Positions 9,222 through 17,728 of a DNA stretch of 64,000 nt are shown here, one piece after another. Within the stretch, counting starts at the first letter, position 1; every line of letters begins with the position of its first letter. The DNA is from an uncultured Nitrospiraceae bacterium (GTDB lineage: Bacteria > Nitrospirota > Thermodesulfovibrionia > Thermodesulfovibrionales > Dissulfurispiraceae), in NCBI GenBank assembly GCA_903822005.1, contig CAIJNL010000002.1, positions 248,001-312,000 on the forward strand, written 5' to 3'. The notes beneath the pieces were generated by a model. It made no database searches and was not told the DNA's origin. It saw only the letters and a list, made by a program, of their open reading frames with translations. Made by a program: the position numbers and the translations under genes.

Positions 9222-10160
9222 ATGATGAAAAAGCTGAACGGAGTAATCGATTCCCAGCAGTTCGACCAGGAAACCCTGAACTCAGTATTCCGTATTTCTG
9301 CAGACATGGAAAAGATGCAGTCCCATGATCTGTTAAAGGGAAAGATCATGGCCTCTCTTTTTTATGAGCCGAGTACCAGGACAAGGCTGAGCTTTGAGGC
9401 TGCCATGTGCCGGCTTGGCGGGCAAGTCATAAGCACAGAGAACGCGCAGCAGTTTTCATCAAAGGCAAAGGGCGAGAGCCTGGAAGACTCGATCCGGGTA
9501 ATAAGCGGCTATTGCGACACTATCGTACTTCGCTATCACAAGGAAGGCGGCGCGGCGCGCGCGCAGCAGTTTTCAAAAGTGCCGGTCATCAATGCCGGCG
9601 ACGGCAAGGGCCAGCATCCGACCCAGGCCCTGCTTGACCTTTACACAATAAAGAAATCATTCGGCAAGCTCAGCGGATTGACTGTAGCCATGGTAGGAGA
9701 TCTTTCCAATGGCCGGACTGTGCGTTCACTTTCATATATGCTTGGAAAGCATTACTCTGACAACAAGATCATTTTTGTCTCGCCCAAACAGACCAGGATG
9801 GGAGAGGATGTAAAACAGTATCTGACCTCTCACAAGATAAACTGGGAAGAGACAGACAACCTGAAGGCCGCCGCACCGCAGGCCGATGTAATCTACCAGA
9901 CACGAGTTCAGCGGGAGCGTTTCCAGGACGGAGATTCAGCGGTATACGAACAGGTCATCAAGGAGAGCGAGCGTTTTAATGTTAACGGCGAGCTTCTTGC
10001 GCTTATGAAAAAAGATTCTATTGTCATGCATCCGCTGCCGCGCGTTACCGAGATCAGCTACTCGGTGGACCAGGACCCTCGTGCCAGGTATTTCGAACAA
10101 GCCGAAAACGGTCTTTTCGTGCGTATGGCGCTGCTCAAGATGATACTGTCGGGTTATTAG
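9222..10160 (+). CDS. pyrB: Aspartate carbamoyltransferase catalytic chain
   Basis: Catalyses carbamoyl phosphate plus aspartate to carbamoyl aspartate, the committed step of pyrimidine synthesis. The 312-residue protein has the carbamoyl-phosphate loop YEPSTRTRLSFE near residue 50, HPTQALLDLYT near 132, the aspartate-side region VGDLSNGRTVRS, and HPLPRVTEIS near 272. GGGAGG precedes the ATG at ideal spacing; a second Met directly follows. No pyrI or pyrC neighbour is visible. The downstream region holds copy B of the foldback repeat about 30 bases past the stop, between this gene and the convergent folP. Confidence 0.96.
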   Translation: MMKKLNGVIDSQQFDQETLNSVFRISADMEKMQSHDLLKGKIMASLFYEPSTRTRLSFEAAMCRLGGQVISTENAQQFSSKAKGESLEDSIRVISGYCDTIVLRYHKEGGAARAQQFSKVPVINAGDGKGQHPTQALLDLYTIKKSFGKLSGLTVAMVGDLSNGRTVRSLSYMLGKHYSDNKIIFVSPKQTRMGEDVKQYLTSHKINWEETDNLKAAAPQADVIYQTRVQRERFQDGDSAVYEQVIKESERFNVNGELLALMKKDSIVMHPLPRVTEISYSVDQDPRARYFEQAENGLFVRMALLKMILSGY

Positions 10161-10192
10161 ATAGACAGAAAAGAGTACTTGTGCTCGCGTAG

Positions 10193-10340
10193 AAACCGGC
10201 AAGGTCAGTCGACTCGATGTCTCGGTGTTCCTTGCTTTAGATTTTAAACGGGTGAAAGCATCCTGCGCCTTTTAGAATCTGCGGTCGTTAAGTCAAAGTG
10301 ATCTTATTCAGCGAGACAAGAGGCGGCTGACCTTGGCGAC
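10193..10340 (+). repeat. Dispersed foldback element, copy B
   Basis: About 148 bp in the same orientation as copy C. It carries the conserved blocks CGACTCGATGTCTCGGTGT and TTATTCAGCGAGACAAGAGG. The outer arms read GGCAAGGTCAG and CTGACCTTGGC: the bases differ from those of copies A and C, yet still pair. It lies in the interval between pyrB and folP and overlaps the C-terminal codons of a doubtful minus-strand ORF. Confidence 0.75.
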
Positions 10341-10596
10341 AATTCAGCGCGATTATTCCTCTTAAATCAATCCAGATTGCTTTTATGATGTCAGCGGCAA
10401 TCGTATCTCGGCTTGCTGAATCATCGTGGGTATACTCGCTAAACGCCGGATCGGGATAGACGCTAACAATTTGTCTCTGTTTGTCATATGCAACGGCGAC
10501 GCTGCGCTGTCGATCCGGTTGCCGCCGCCAGCCATTAAATAGAGTCCTTCCCTGCACAAAGAAGGAAATATTAAAGTTTCCCGCGCTTAATCGCAT
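10288..10596 (-). CDS. Hypothetical ORF overlapping the end of folP
   Basis: A 102-codon ORF whose ATG overlaps the last 26 bases of folP in another frame. The middle (AVAYDKQRQIVSVYPDPAF, then ASRDTIAADIIKAIWIDLRG) has the look of a real soluble domain, but no family is recognised. The last ~17 residues are encoded by foldback copy B, so the original C-terminus may have been replaced when the repeat arrived. No convincing ribosome site is seen; a GTG start further in is possible. This may be a remnant. Confidence 0.3.
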   Translation of the reverse strand: MRLSAGNFNISFFVQGRTLFNGWRRQPDRQRSVAVAYDKQRQIVSVYPDPAFSEYTHDDSASRDTIAADIIKAIWIDLRGIIALNCRQGQPPLVSLNKITLT

Positions 10597-11413
10597 CCGC
10601 TACCCGGACAACCTTTGCCATCTCCTTTACATCATGCACCCGGATGATATTGGCTCCGTTCATCACCGCAATGGCGACCGCCGCGGCCGTGCCCTCAAGC
10701 CTCTCTGACGGCCCGGCATCACCTAGTATCCGGCCTAAAAAGGCCTTCCGTGACACGCCAACGAGAATCGGACGACCAAGAACCTCTAATTCAGGCAAGT
10801 ACTTCAGTATCTGCAGATTATGCTCAGCGGTCTTGCCGAATCCAATGCCTGGATCGATTACTATCTTTGACCTGTCAATACCTGCATCACAGGCAATTCG
10901 TATGCTATGCCTTAAATAGTCCATCACCTCGGGCATCAGATCTGAATAGACCGGATCTTTCTGCATGTCCCTTGGTGTGCCTCTTATATGCATCAGCACG
11001 ACAGGCACACCAGCTGCAGCTACCGCCTTTGCCATATCAGGATCAAACATCAGGCCACTGATATCATTTACCATGGATGCCCCTGCATCAATGGCCCTGT
11101 GCGCAACGGCTGCTTTATAGGTATCTATTGAAACCGGAATATTTATTTTTTTTGCTATCGCCTCGATGACGGGGATAACCCGCCTCAGCTCCTCATCAAG
11201 CGCAACCGCTTCAGACCCGGGTCTGGTGGATTCTCCACCGATATCGATGATGTCAGCTCCATCTTCAACCATCTGCAGGGCATGCTCCACCGCCCTCTCC
11301 CTGTCAAGAAAAAGACTACCGTCCGAGAAAGAGTCCGGCGTAATATTCAGTATGCCCATAATGGCGGTCTTCCAGCTGAAATCAAAAGAGTAATTTGACC
11401 ATTCAAGCTTCAT
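10571..11413 (-). CDS. folP: Dihydropteroate synthase
   Basis: Condenses 6-hydroxymethyl-7,8-dihydropterin pyrophosphate with p-aminobenzoate in folate synthesis; target of sulfonamides. The 280-residue TIM-barrel protein shows the family signatures GILNITPDSFSDGS near residue 20, DIIDIGGESTRPGS near 56, VNDISGL near 118 and IDPGIGFGKTAEHN near 195, ending with IRVHDVKEMAKVVRVADAI. GGGGG precedes the ATG by six bases. It is convergent with pyrB; no other folate gene is adjacent. Confidence 0.96.
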   Translation of the reverse strand: MKLEWSNYSFDFSWKTAIMGILNITPDSFSDGSLFLDRERAVEHALQMVEDGADIIDIGGESTRPGSEAVALDEELRRVIPVIEAIAKKINIPVSIDTYKAAVAHRAIDAGASMVNDISGLMFDPDMAKAVAAAGVPVVLMHIRGTPRDMQKDPVYSDLMPEVMDYLRHSIRIACDAGIDRSKIVIDPGIGFGKTAEHNLQILKYLPELEVLGRPILVGVSRKAFLGRILGDAGPSERLEGTAAAVAIAVMNGANIIRVHDVKEMAKVVRVADAIKRGKL

Positions 11414-11570
11414 TTGGATACCCCCGTGAACCTTTGTATATTATAAACTCTGAACAGCGATCAGTCCAAAATATCACCCATAAACATTCGGCCGCTGATC
11501 ACAGTAATTAAGACTTGAGTAGTTTAATTATTTATATTAAATTGATAATATCAGATAGAGGGCTGAAAGA

Positions 11571-12269
11571 ATGATTAAAACAACAGTGAAGATAGAATTG
11601 CCTCAATCCACATTTGAAACGTGGCAGGGCATAGTCGATATTCTGGCCGAAATAGTCGGGATCCCGGCTGCATTGATCATGAGGTTAAATGAGCCTTATA
11701 TCGAAGTATTTGTTTCCAGCAAGAGCAATGGAAACCCTTACAATCCGGGGGACAGGGAGCACATCTGGGGTTCCGGACTGTATTGCGAGACCGTGATCAA
11801 GTCCGAAGACAGACTGCTTGTTCCCAATGCGTTGACCGATGTTAACTGGATGAATAATCCTGATGTCAAGTTGAACATGATCTCGTATCTGGGCTTCCCT
11901 ATTCTTCTGCCGGATGGAAAAACATTTGGAACAATTTGTGTACTCGACCGCAAAGAAAATCGATATTCGAAAACGGTCGAGGATTTAATATTGAAATTCC
12001 GCCATATAATCCAGACAGATCTTGAACTCGTCTATCTGAACCAGTCGCTGGGCGATAAGAATAAGCGCTTAATGGATTATTTGACGGAACTCCAGGCATT
12101 GAGGGGAGTTGTTCCCATCTGCGCATACTGCAAAAGCATCAGGGACAGTCAGAATAACTGGCATCCCATTGAGCACTATCTGATCAAAAATCCGCAGGCA
12201 GATTTCAGTCATGGAATCTGCCCCGTTTGTATGAAAAAAAACCATCCTGAATTGGAAGATAAACCTTAA
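11571..12269 (+). CDS. GAF-domain sensory protein with C-terminal Cys cluster
   Basis: A 232-residue soluble protein. Residues ~15-155 form a GAF domain, with the typical GSGLYCETVIKSEDRLLVPNA and YLGFPILLPDGKTFGTICVLD stretches; GAF domains bind small ligands or chromophores. A short linker helix leads to a conserved tail (LQALRGVVPICAYCKSIRD, then FSHGICPVCMKK) often attached to bacterial sensor proteins. It has two CxxC pairs that could bind metal. There is no kinase, cyclase or DNA-binding output domain, so it probably acts through a partner. AGAGGGCTGAAAG precedes the ATG. It shares a bidirectional terminator with convergent ftsH. Confidence 0.8.
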   Translation: MIKTTVKIELPQSTFETWQGIVDILAEIVGIPAALIMRLNEPYIEVFVSSKSNGNPYNPGDREHIWGSGLYCETVIKSEDRLLVPNALTDVNWMNNPDVKLNMISYLGFPILLPDGKTFGTICVLDRKENRYSKTVEDLILKFRHIIQTDLELVYLNQSLGDKNKRLMDYLTELQALRGVVPICAYCKSIRDSQNNWHPIEHYLIKNPQADFSHGICPVCMKKNHPELEDKP

Positions 12270-12273
12270 CAAA

Positions 12274-12307
12274 AAAAGGACCGTGCCCTTAATAGCACGG
12301 TCCTTTT
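12274..12307. terminator. Bidirectional terminator between the GAF gene and ftsH
   Basis: A perfect stem (GGACCGTGC pairing with GCACGGTCC, extended by A-T pairs to 13 bp) with an 8-base loop is flanked by A and T runs on both sides. It can end transcripts from the GAF gene on the plus strand and from the ftsH operon on the minus strand. Confidence 0.9.
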
Positions 12308-12327
12308 AACTTTCTATAAGTGTCAAA

Positions 12328-14127
12328 TTAACTTGCCTTTTTGGCTGTCTTAACGTCCTTTACCATCTGGTCAATATCGGCCAAGTCTATGGTCTCCTTC
12401 TCAAGCAGCAGCTTGGCTACTGCTTCAAGCAGGCTCCTGTTTTTCTTTAACAGTTTTTTGGACACTTCATAGGCTTCCATCACGATACGCTTGACCTCTT
12501 CGTCTATATCAACCGCCGTCTTTTCGCTGTAGTCCTTGTGGCGTGCGATTTCGCGGCCAAGAAATATCTGTTCTTCCTTCTTGCCGAATGTAAGCGGCCC
12601 CAGCATCTCACTCATGCCCCACTCGGTGACCATGCGTCTGGCGAGTTCAGTGGCCCTTTCGAGGTCATTGCCTGCACCAGTTGTCATATGGCCCAGTGCC
12701 AGCTCCTCCGCAGCCCTGCCGCCCATGAGCACATTAAGCGCCTTAAGCAGGTAGTCCTTGGAATATGTGTATTTATCATCAATAGGAAGCTGCTGGGTCA
12801 CGCCGAGCGCCCTTCCCCTGGGAATAATGCTCACCTTGTGAAGCGGGTCCGTGCCGGGAGTCAGCTTGGCCACCAGAGCGTGACCTGCCTCGTGATAGGC
12901 GGTGTTCCTCTTCTCCTCATCGTTAAGGACCATGCTCCTGCGCTCAACACCCATAAGCACCTTGTCCCTGGCGAATTCAAAGTCCTCCTTGTCCACCTTG
13001 TCCTTACTCCTTCTTGCCGCTATAAGTGCGGCCTCATTGATAAGGTTGGCGAGATCAGCGCCCGTAAAGCCCGGAGTGCCGCGCGCTATCTTTTCGAGTT
13101 CAACATCATCAGCCATCGGAATTGCCTTGGAGTGGACCTTGAGTATTTCAATCCTGCCCTTTACGTCCGGCACAGGAACCACTATCTGGCGGTCGAATCT
13201 GCCGGGCCTGAGAAGAGCAGGATCCAGCACATCAGGCCTGTTGGTAGCAGCAACTATAATTACCCCTTCCTTGCCTTCAAAACCGTCCATCTCGACAAGC
13301 AGCTGGTTAAGGGTCTGTTCGCGTTCATCATGACCGCCGCCCAGTCCGGCACCCCTATGTCTTCCGACAGCGTCTATCTCGTCTATGAATATGATGCAGG
13401 GAGCGCTCTTCTTTGCCTGATCAAAAAGATCGCGGACCCTGGATGCTCCGACGCCCACAAACATCTCTACAAAATCAGAGCCGGATATGGAAAAGAAGGG
13501 CACTGCTGCCTCTCCGGCTATGGCCTTTGCGAGAAGGGTCTTTCCAGAGCCGGGCGCCCCAACCAGAAGTACTCCTTTGGGTATCTTGCCCCCCAGCCTC
13601 GAAAACTTCTGCGGGTCTCTCAGGAATTCTATGATCTCCTGGACCTCATTTTTTGCCTCTTCTATGCCCGCAACATCTGCAAAGGTTATCTTGACGGCCT
13701 TGTCAGAGACAACCTTGGCCCTCGACTTGCCAAACGACATGGCCTTGTTACCGCCGGCCTGCATCTGTCTCATAAAGAATATCCAGATCAGCACAATTAT
13801 AATTAAGGGGCCCCAGGACAATAAAAAGGTCATATACCAGGGCGGCTGATCAGGCGGCTTTGCATTAATACGAACATCCTTGTCCCTCAGTTCCTTTACA
13901 AGTTCAGGATAGCTGGCGGCGTATGTTTTAAACTTGGTACCATCCTTCAGACGTCCGCCGATATTGTTTTCCTTTATCGTTACCTCTTCAACAGCACCTG
14001 AATTCACACTTGCCAGGAAGTCCGAAAAGATCAGTTCCTTGTCGGACTTTGGCGGTGTATTGAACAGATTGAAGACAAAAAACACCGACATGACGATGAA
14101 CAGCCATATGAATATGCTTTTGTACAT
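12328..14127 (-). CDS. ftsH: ATP-dependent zinc metalloprotease FtsH
   Basis: Membrane-anchored AAA+ protease that extracts and degrades membrane and short-lived cytosolic proteins. Two membrane spans near the N-terminus ([18 protein letters not shown], then [11 protein letters not shown]) enclose a small periplasmic domain. Walker A is GAPGSGKT, Walker B is [11 protein letters not shown], and the zinc site is HEAGH. The start is set at the second possible Met (MYKSIFIWL), because AGGG lies about ten bases before it and other FtsH proteins begin there. An upstream in-frame ATG at 14148 has no ribosome site. It is the last gene of the amidase-gerM-murI-rph-ftsH operon and ends at a bidirectional terminator. 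Confidence 0.95.
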   Translation of the reverse strand: MYKSIFIWLFIVMSVFFVFNLFNTPPKSDKELIFSDFLASVNSGAVEEVTIKENNIGGRLKDGTKFKTYAASYPELVKELRDKDVRINAKPPDQPPWYMTFLLSWGPLIIIVLIWIFFMRQMQAGGNKAMSFGKSRAKVVSDKAVKITFADVAGIEEAKNEVQEIIEFLRDPQKFSRLGGKIPKGVLLVGAPGSGKTLLAKAIAGEAAVPFFSISGSDFVEMFVGVGASRVRDLFDQAKKSAPCIIFIDEIDAVGRHRGAGLGGGHDEREQTLNQLLVEMDGFEGKEGVIIVAATNRPDVLDPALLRPGRFDRQIVVPVPDVKGRIEILKVHSKAIPMADDVELEKIARGTPGFTGADLANLINEAALIAARRSKDKVDKEDFEFARDKVLMGVERRSMVLNDEEKRNTAYHEAGHALVAKLTPGTDPLHKVSIIPRGRALGVTQQLPIDDKYTYSKDYLLKALNVLMGGRAAEELALGHMTTGAGNDLERATELARRMVTEWGMSEMLGPLTFGKKEEQIFLGREIARHKDYSEKTAVDIDEEVKRIVMEAYEVSKKLLKKNRSLLEAVAKLLLEKETIDLADIDQMVKDVKTAKKAS

Positions 14128-14150
14128 TGACGATTTACCCTGTATCATTT

Positions 14151-14882
14151 TTAATATTCTAACATATTGCCCGAAAATATCTCTTTTTGGACCGCGCCAA
14201 GCTCGCCTATGCCTTTTTCGGCAAGCCTGAGCAGTTCGTTGAGCACATCCTTTGAAAAAGGCTCTGATTCGGCGGTGCCCTGTATCTCTACAATCTTGCC
14301 GCTTCCTGTCATGACTACATTCATGTCAACGTCCGCGGTAGAGTCTTCAGCGTAACACAGGTCGAGCATAGGCACGCCGCCCACTATACCTACGCTTATG
14401 GCGGCCAGGCTGTCTATTAAAGGGTTTTTTGTCACCAGCCCCTTGTCCATTGCTACCCGGACTGCATCATAAAGCGCAATATAAGCGCCCGTTATCGAGG
14501 CCGTACGGGTCCCTCCGTCAGCCTGGATTACGTCGCAGTCGAGCCAGATAGTGCGCTCTCCCAGCTTTTCCATATCAATTACAGCCCTCAATGCCCTGCC
14601 GATAAGCCTCTTGATCTCAGTGGTCCTGCCGCCAGTCTTGCCGAGAGTAGCTTCGCGCGATGTGCGCACAGATGTGGCCCTCGGCAGCATGCCGTACTCG
14701 GCGGTTACCCAGCCTCTTTTCTGGTCCCTCAGAAAAGGCGGTACCTTTTCCTCTATGCTCGCAGTACATATGACCCTGGTATCACCTAGTTCGATAAGGG
14801 CCGATCCCTCCGCCGGTTTAATGTAATTGCGCCTGATCTTTATCCTGCGCAGTTCGTCATTTTTTCTTCCGTCAGGCCTCAT
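14151..14882 (-). CDS. rph: Ribonuclease PH
   Basis: Phosphorolytic 3'-5' exoribonuclease that trims tRNA 3' ends, acting as a hexamer. The 243-residue protein begins [12 protein letters not shown] and has the conserved GYGML-type turn as [10 protein letters not shown], the phosphate-binding [19 protein letters not shown] region, and [28 protein letters not shown] lies immediately before the ATG. Its stop is very close to the ftsH start, and murI lies 31 bases upstream, so the genes are one transcription unit. The usual partner rdgB is absent here. Confidence 0.96.
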   Translation of the reverse strand: MRPDGRKNDELRRIKIRRNYIKPAEGSALIELGDTRVICTASIEEKVPPFLRDQKRGWVTAEYGMLPRATSVRTSREATLGKTGGRTTEIKRLIGRALRAVIDMEKLGERTIWLDCDVIQADGGTRTASITGAYIALYDAVRVAMDKGLVTKNPLIDSLAAISVGIVGGVPMLDLCYAEDSTADVDMNVVMTGSGKIVEIQGTAESEPFSKDVLNELLRLAEKGIGELGAVQKEIFSGNMLEY

Positions 14883-14913
14883 TCATCCTCCAAATATTTA
14901 GCTGCTGGTACTG

Positions 14914-15726
14914 TCACAAAAGCGCCGGTATCTTTACCTTTTCGCTGTCTTTCATGTCTTCGCCGAGAAACCGGCTGCCGATTGCCCTGAATTTTTCTGC
15001 AGAATCCGTCACAAAAAACTTGTGCATGCCTGCGTTGCCACGCGTGCTGAGCAGAGGGCCTTCATCAAGAACAATTTTCAGGGTTTTCGCCGTTTCGACA
15101 GCGGAATCTATGATAACCACTCCGCTCATCACTTCAGCTATCACCTTTTTCAGCAGCGGGTAGTGCGTGCAGCCCAGGACTATGGTATCTATTTCCATTT
15201 CCCTGAGCGAGGAAAGATACCTTTCGGCAACCAGCCTCGCTACCTCCCCGTCCGTCCAGCCCTCTTCAGCAAGCGGCACAAACAGGGGACAAGCCAGGCC
15301 AAAGATATCGACCCCTTCATCAAGGGCCTTTATGGCCTTCACATACGCGCTGCTCCTTATAGTCGCCTCAGTTCCTACTACTCCTATGCGCCCGTTTTTT
15401 GTTGCTGCCAAAGCAGCACGGGCCCCCGGCTCTATAACGCCTATCACCGGGACTGAAACCCTTTCCCTTATGCCAGCAAGGCTTATGGCGGAAACCGTAT
15501 TACAGGCGACTACCAGTATCTTGACGCCTTTCTTTATCAGAAAATCCGTGCATTCAAAAGAATAGCGCGCTATGGTTTCAGACGACCTGGTGCCATAAGG
15601 TACACGGGCGGTGTCGCCGAGATAGATAATGTCCTCGCCCGGCAATATCCTGCTTACAGCCCTGAAGACCGTGAGTCCCCCGATGCCCGAATCGAAAATT
15701 CCTATAGGACTATTGCCTGTTATCAC
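14914..15726 (-). CDS. murI: Glutamate racemase
   Basis: Interconverts L- and D-glutamate to supply D-Glu for peptidoglycan. The 270-residue protein contains both catalytic cysteines: VACNTVSA near residue 75 and LGCTHYPLL near 186. It starts with IGIFDSGIGGLTVF, the family's N-terminal signature. The start codon is GTG, five bases after the stop of the GerMN-protein gene, with no separate ribosome site, so translation is probably coupled. It sits in the wall-related operon after the amidase and GerMN genes. Confidence 0.95.
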   Translation of the reverse strand: MITGNSPIGIFDSGIGGLTVFRAVSRILPGEDIIYLGDTARVPYGTRSSETIARYSFECTDFLIKKGVKILVVACNTVSAISLAGIRERVSVPVIGVIEPGARAALAATKNGRIGVVGTEATIRSSAYVKAIKALDEGVDIFGLACPLFVPLAEEGWTDGEVARLVAERYLSSLREMEIDTIVLGCTHYPLLKKVIAEVMSGVVIIDSAVETAKTLKIVLDEGPLLSTRGNAGMHKFFVTDSAEKFRAIGSRFLGEDMKDSEKVKIPALL

Positions 15727-15730
15727 GCTG

Positions 15731-16315
15731 TCAATAAGAGACCGATTCCCGCAGAGGAGTCATTATCATCATGTGCCCTCCTATGCTCTCGACCTCCCGG
15801 CCCTCTATAAGTATCTTTATATCTCTGACTTCAGAAACATTCGTAACAATCGTCTGATACAGCGACTTGAGCAGATAGTATTCATCTCCGTTATCACCCG
15901 AAAAATTTCTGCGGAACTCGTCAGACAGGTCTATATAGAAGACCCTGTTCCTGTCCCTGTATACTCCGCGCACTACCGTGTTTTTCAGATCAGTTTTGAA
16001 TCCGCTGAAATACTCCTGCAGCACCGATTCGACCATCTTGACCGGGAGAGAACCTGCTGCAACCGTTCTTTCTTCCTTTGTTACTCCCGATTTGGCAGGA
16101 TAGAAAATGGTCACCGGGACCCTTATTTCCGAAAACTGGACCGGCAGATCATTCCTGCCCTGACCCGCAATGTCCTGTATGAGGGGCATGGGTCTCCCGG
16201 GCATAAAAAAAGAGATAATCAGCCATCCGATAAGTGCTGCCGCCACGACGACAGCGCTGATCATGATTACCTTTTTCCTGATCGATGGTCTGTTTTTGTC
16301 CTTCGTGTTCTTCAA
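15731..16315 (-). CDS. GerMN-domain membrane-anchored protein
   Basis: A 194-residue protein with one N-terminal membrane anchor (KKVIMISAVVVAAALIGWLI) and a periplasmic GerMN domain, including VTIFYPAKSG, VRGVYRDRNRVFYIDLSDEF and VRDIKILIEGREVESIGGH. GerMN domains are found in Bacillus GerM and in wall-associated proteins of non-sporulating bacteria. Position directly after an amidase and before murI suggests a peptidoglycan role. The start codon is TTG with GAAGGA seven bases upstream, two bases after the amidase stop. The exact function is unknown. Confidence 0.8.
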   Translation of the reverse strand: MKNTKDKNRPSIRKKVIMISAVVVAAALIGWLIISFFMPGRPMPLIQDIAGQGRNDLPVQFSEIRVPVTIFYPAKSGVTKEERTVAAGSLPVKMVESVLQEYFSGFKTDLKNTVVRGVYRDRNRVFYIDLSDEFRRNFSGDNGDEYYLLKSLYQTIVTNVSEVRDIKILIEGREVESIGGHMMIMTPLRESVSY

Positions 16316-16317
16316 TG

Positions 16318-17541
16318 CTATTCCTTCATTCCTTCGGTGTTATTTCCATCTTTAGTGTCCCGCTTTTGTTCTGGTGTTTTTTCAGTTTTCGTGTCCGTCT
16401 TTGTTGCCGGCCTGGCTGCCGGAGGGACCCCAGTTTTCACCTCGGATTTCAGCTCCGCTTTGACCTCGGTTCTCTGTGCGGGGGCAGGCTGCCTGTCGTC
16501 CCTTGTGCCGGCTGACAAACCTTTTATGACTGCTGACAGCATCCTGTCCCTGTTTTTCTTGTCATAGCCGAAATCGTCGGGATTCGGCAGCTCCACGATA
16601 ACAGCCGGAACTCTGCTGCGCATAAGCAGGGGAAGCGGAAGCGACACCCTGACTACGCTTATAGAAAATTCTTTCTCTATGCCCTTTGCAATGGCCTCTG
16701 CTATATTCTTTGAAATCTCCCTCTTCTTCTGGCCAAGGATCGCGCCGCCGTCTTCAGTCCTGTCCGGCAAGACATAAACAGCCGGTACCTTTGTGGACGA
16801 GACATGAAAAACAATGAAGATATCCGGCATCTTCCTGTTTGCGACGCTGATCCTTTCAGCGAGAGTCATTACCAGATCAGTCTTCCTGGTAAGGACTGCA
16901 TCCCTGCCGCTCCTGGCAAGTATCCCGGCAAGGTCGCGGGAGAAGTTGAGCGTAAAATCCTTTTCAACAAAATGGGTTCCCCTGATTCCATAATCGAAAC
17001 CGCCGTGGCCCGCATCTATGACAAAAGTCCTGAAAGCCACCTGGTCTGCCAATGCCTTTAAGGCGGCTGACTGGCCCGTTTCATCACGCGGAGCGGCTGT
17101 AAAAAAAGCATCTATGACCATTCTCGAGGGTGACTGGAGTTTCAGCACCTTTATATCCCGGACATTGGGAACCGATACGGACAGAATAGAATCCTTGACA
17201 GCAAGGCTGACCGATTTTAATAACTCTACGGTCACCCCCTCTTTCAGGGTCCCTTTGTCGGTCTGGACAAACAGGCCATTTTTACCCTTGCCTGCAGCTG
17301 TGGCAACCGATCGGATGTCTATCTTAATGACCATGTTGCTGTCGAGCGAAGCAGAGCTTCCTTTAATCAGGCCTTCTTCTGCTGACACGACTATCCTGAC
17401 AAAATCAGCATGCCGGGCAGCGCGCAGCCTGATACCGGACCCTCCATTTTCCTGTGCGGCGGAAACAGAAGTATCCTGCACATGGAAAAGCACGAGCAGG
17501 CAGATACTTGTCAGGATTATTAATATCTTGCTATGGGGCAT
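16318..17541 (-). CDS. N-acetylmuramoyl-L-alanine amidase (AmiC type)
   Basis: Periplasmic zinc amidase that cleaves the peptide stem from muramic acid. The 407-residue protein has a signal peptide, then an N-terminal beta-rich domain (residues ~30-150, AMIN-like by position and by motifs such as FVRIVVSAEE). An Amidase_3 domain runs from about 165 to 345. Zinc ligands are His in IDAGHGG, Glu in FVEKDF and His in VFHVSS; the late catalytic Glu lies in VIVELPNP. The last ~50 residues are a Lys/Thr/Glu/Pro-rich, probably disordered tail. The GHFVS-type HxNS motif is altered to HVSS. First gene of the operon running to ftsH. Confidence 0.88.
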   Translation of the reverse strand: MPHSKILIILTSICLLVLFHVQDTSVSAAQENGGSGIRLRAARHADFVRIVVSAEEGLIKGSSASLDSNMVIKIDIRSVATAAGKGKNGLFVQTDKGTLKEGVTVELLKSVSLAVKDSILSVSVPNVRDIKVLKLQSPSRMVIDAFFTAAPRDETGQSAALKALADQVAFRTFVIDAGHGGFDYGIRGTHFVEKDFTLNFSRDLAGILARSGRDAVLTRKTDLVMTLAERISVANRKMPDIFIVFHVSSTKVPAVYVLPDRTEDGGAILGQKKREISKNIAEAIAKGIEKEFSISVVRVSLPLPLLMRSRVPAVIVELPNPDDFGYDKKNRDRMLSAVIKGLSAGTRDDRQPAPAQRTEVKAELKSEVKTGVPPAARPATKTDTKTEKTPEQKRDTKDGNNTEGMKE

Positions 17542-17728
17542 ATCCGTTTATTATAGAAGATTTCTTCCTTGAACTCTATATTAAACCACATTTATTCAGG
17601 GCCAATCAACAAAAACGCCTGCCCCGGCCGCTTCGTTTAGCGACGATTGCGCGGAATACCCATATTGACAACTCCCGAATTGCACTTTACCCCATATGTG
17701 TCTATATACTATGAGTAGAGAGGTAACG

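Noticed and set aside
12538-13806. Long plus-strand open frame of 422 codons opposite ftsH
   Set aside because: It is the complement of a clear FtsH gene with all catalytic motifs; it has no ribosome site or recognisable domain and follows the codon pattern of the opposite strand.
15629-16567. Plus-strand open frame of 312 codons opposite murI, the GerMN gene and the amidase
   Set aside because: It spans three minus-strand genes, is full of Cys/Arg/Tyr/Ser typical of antisense frames and has no family likeness.
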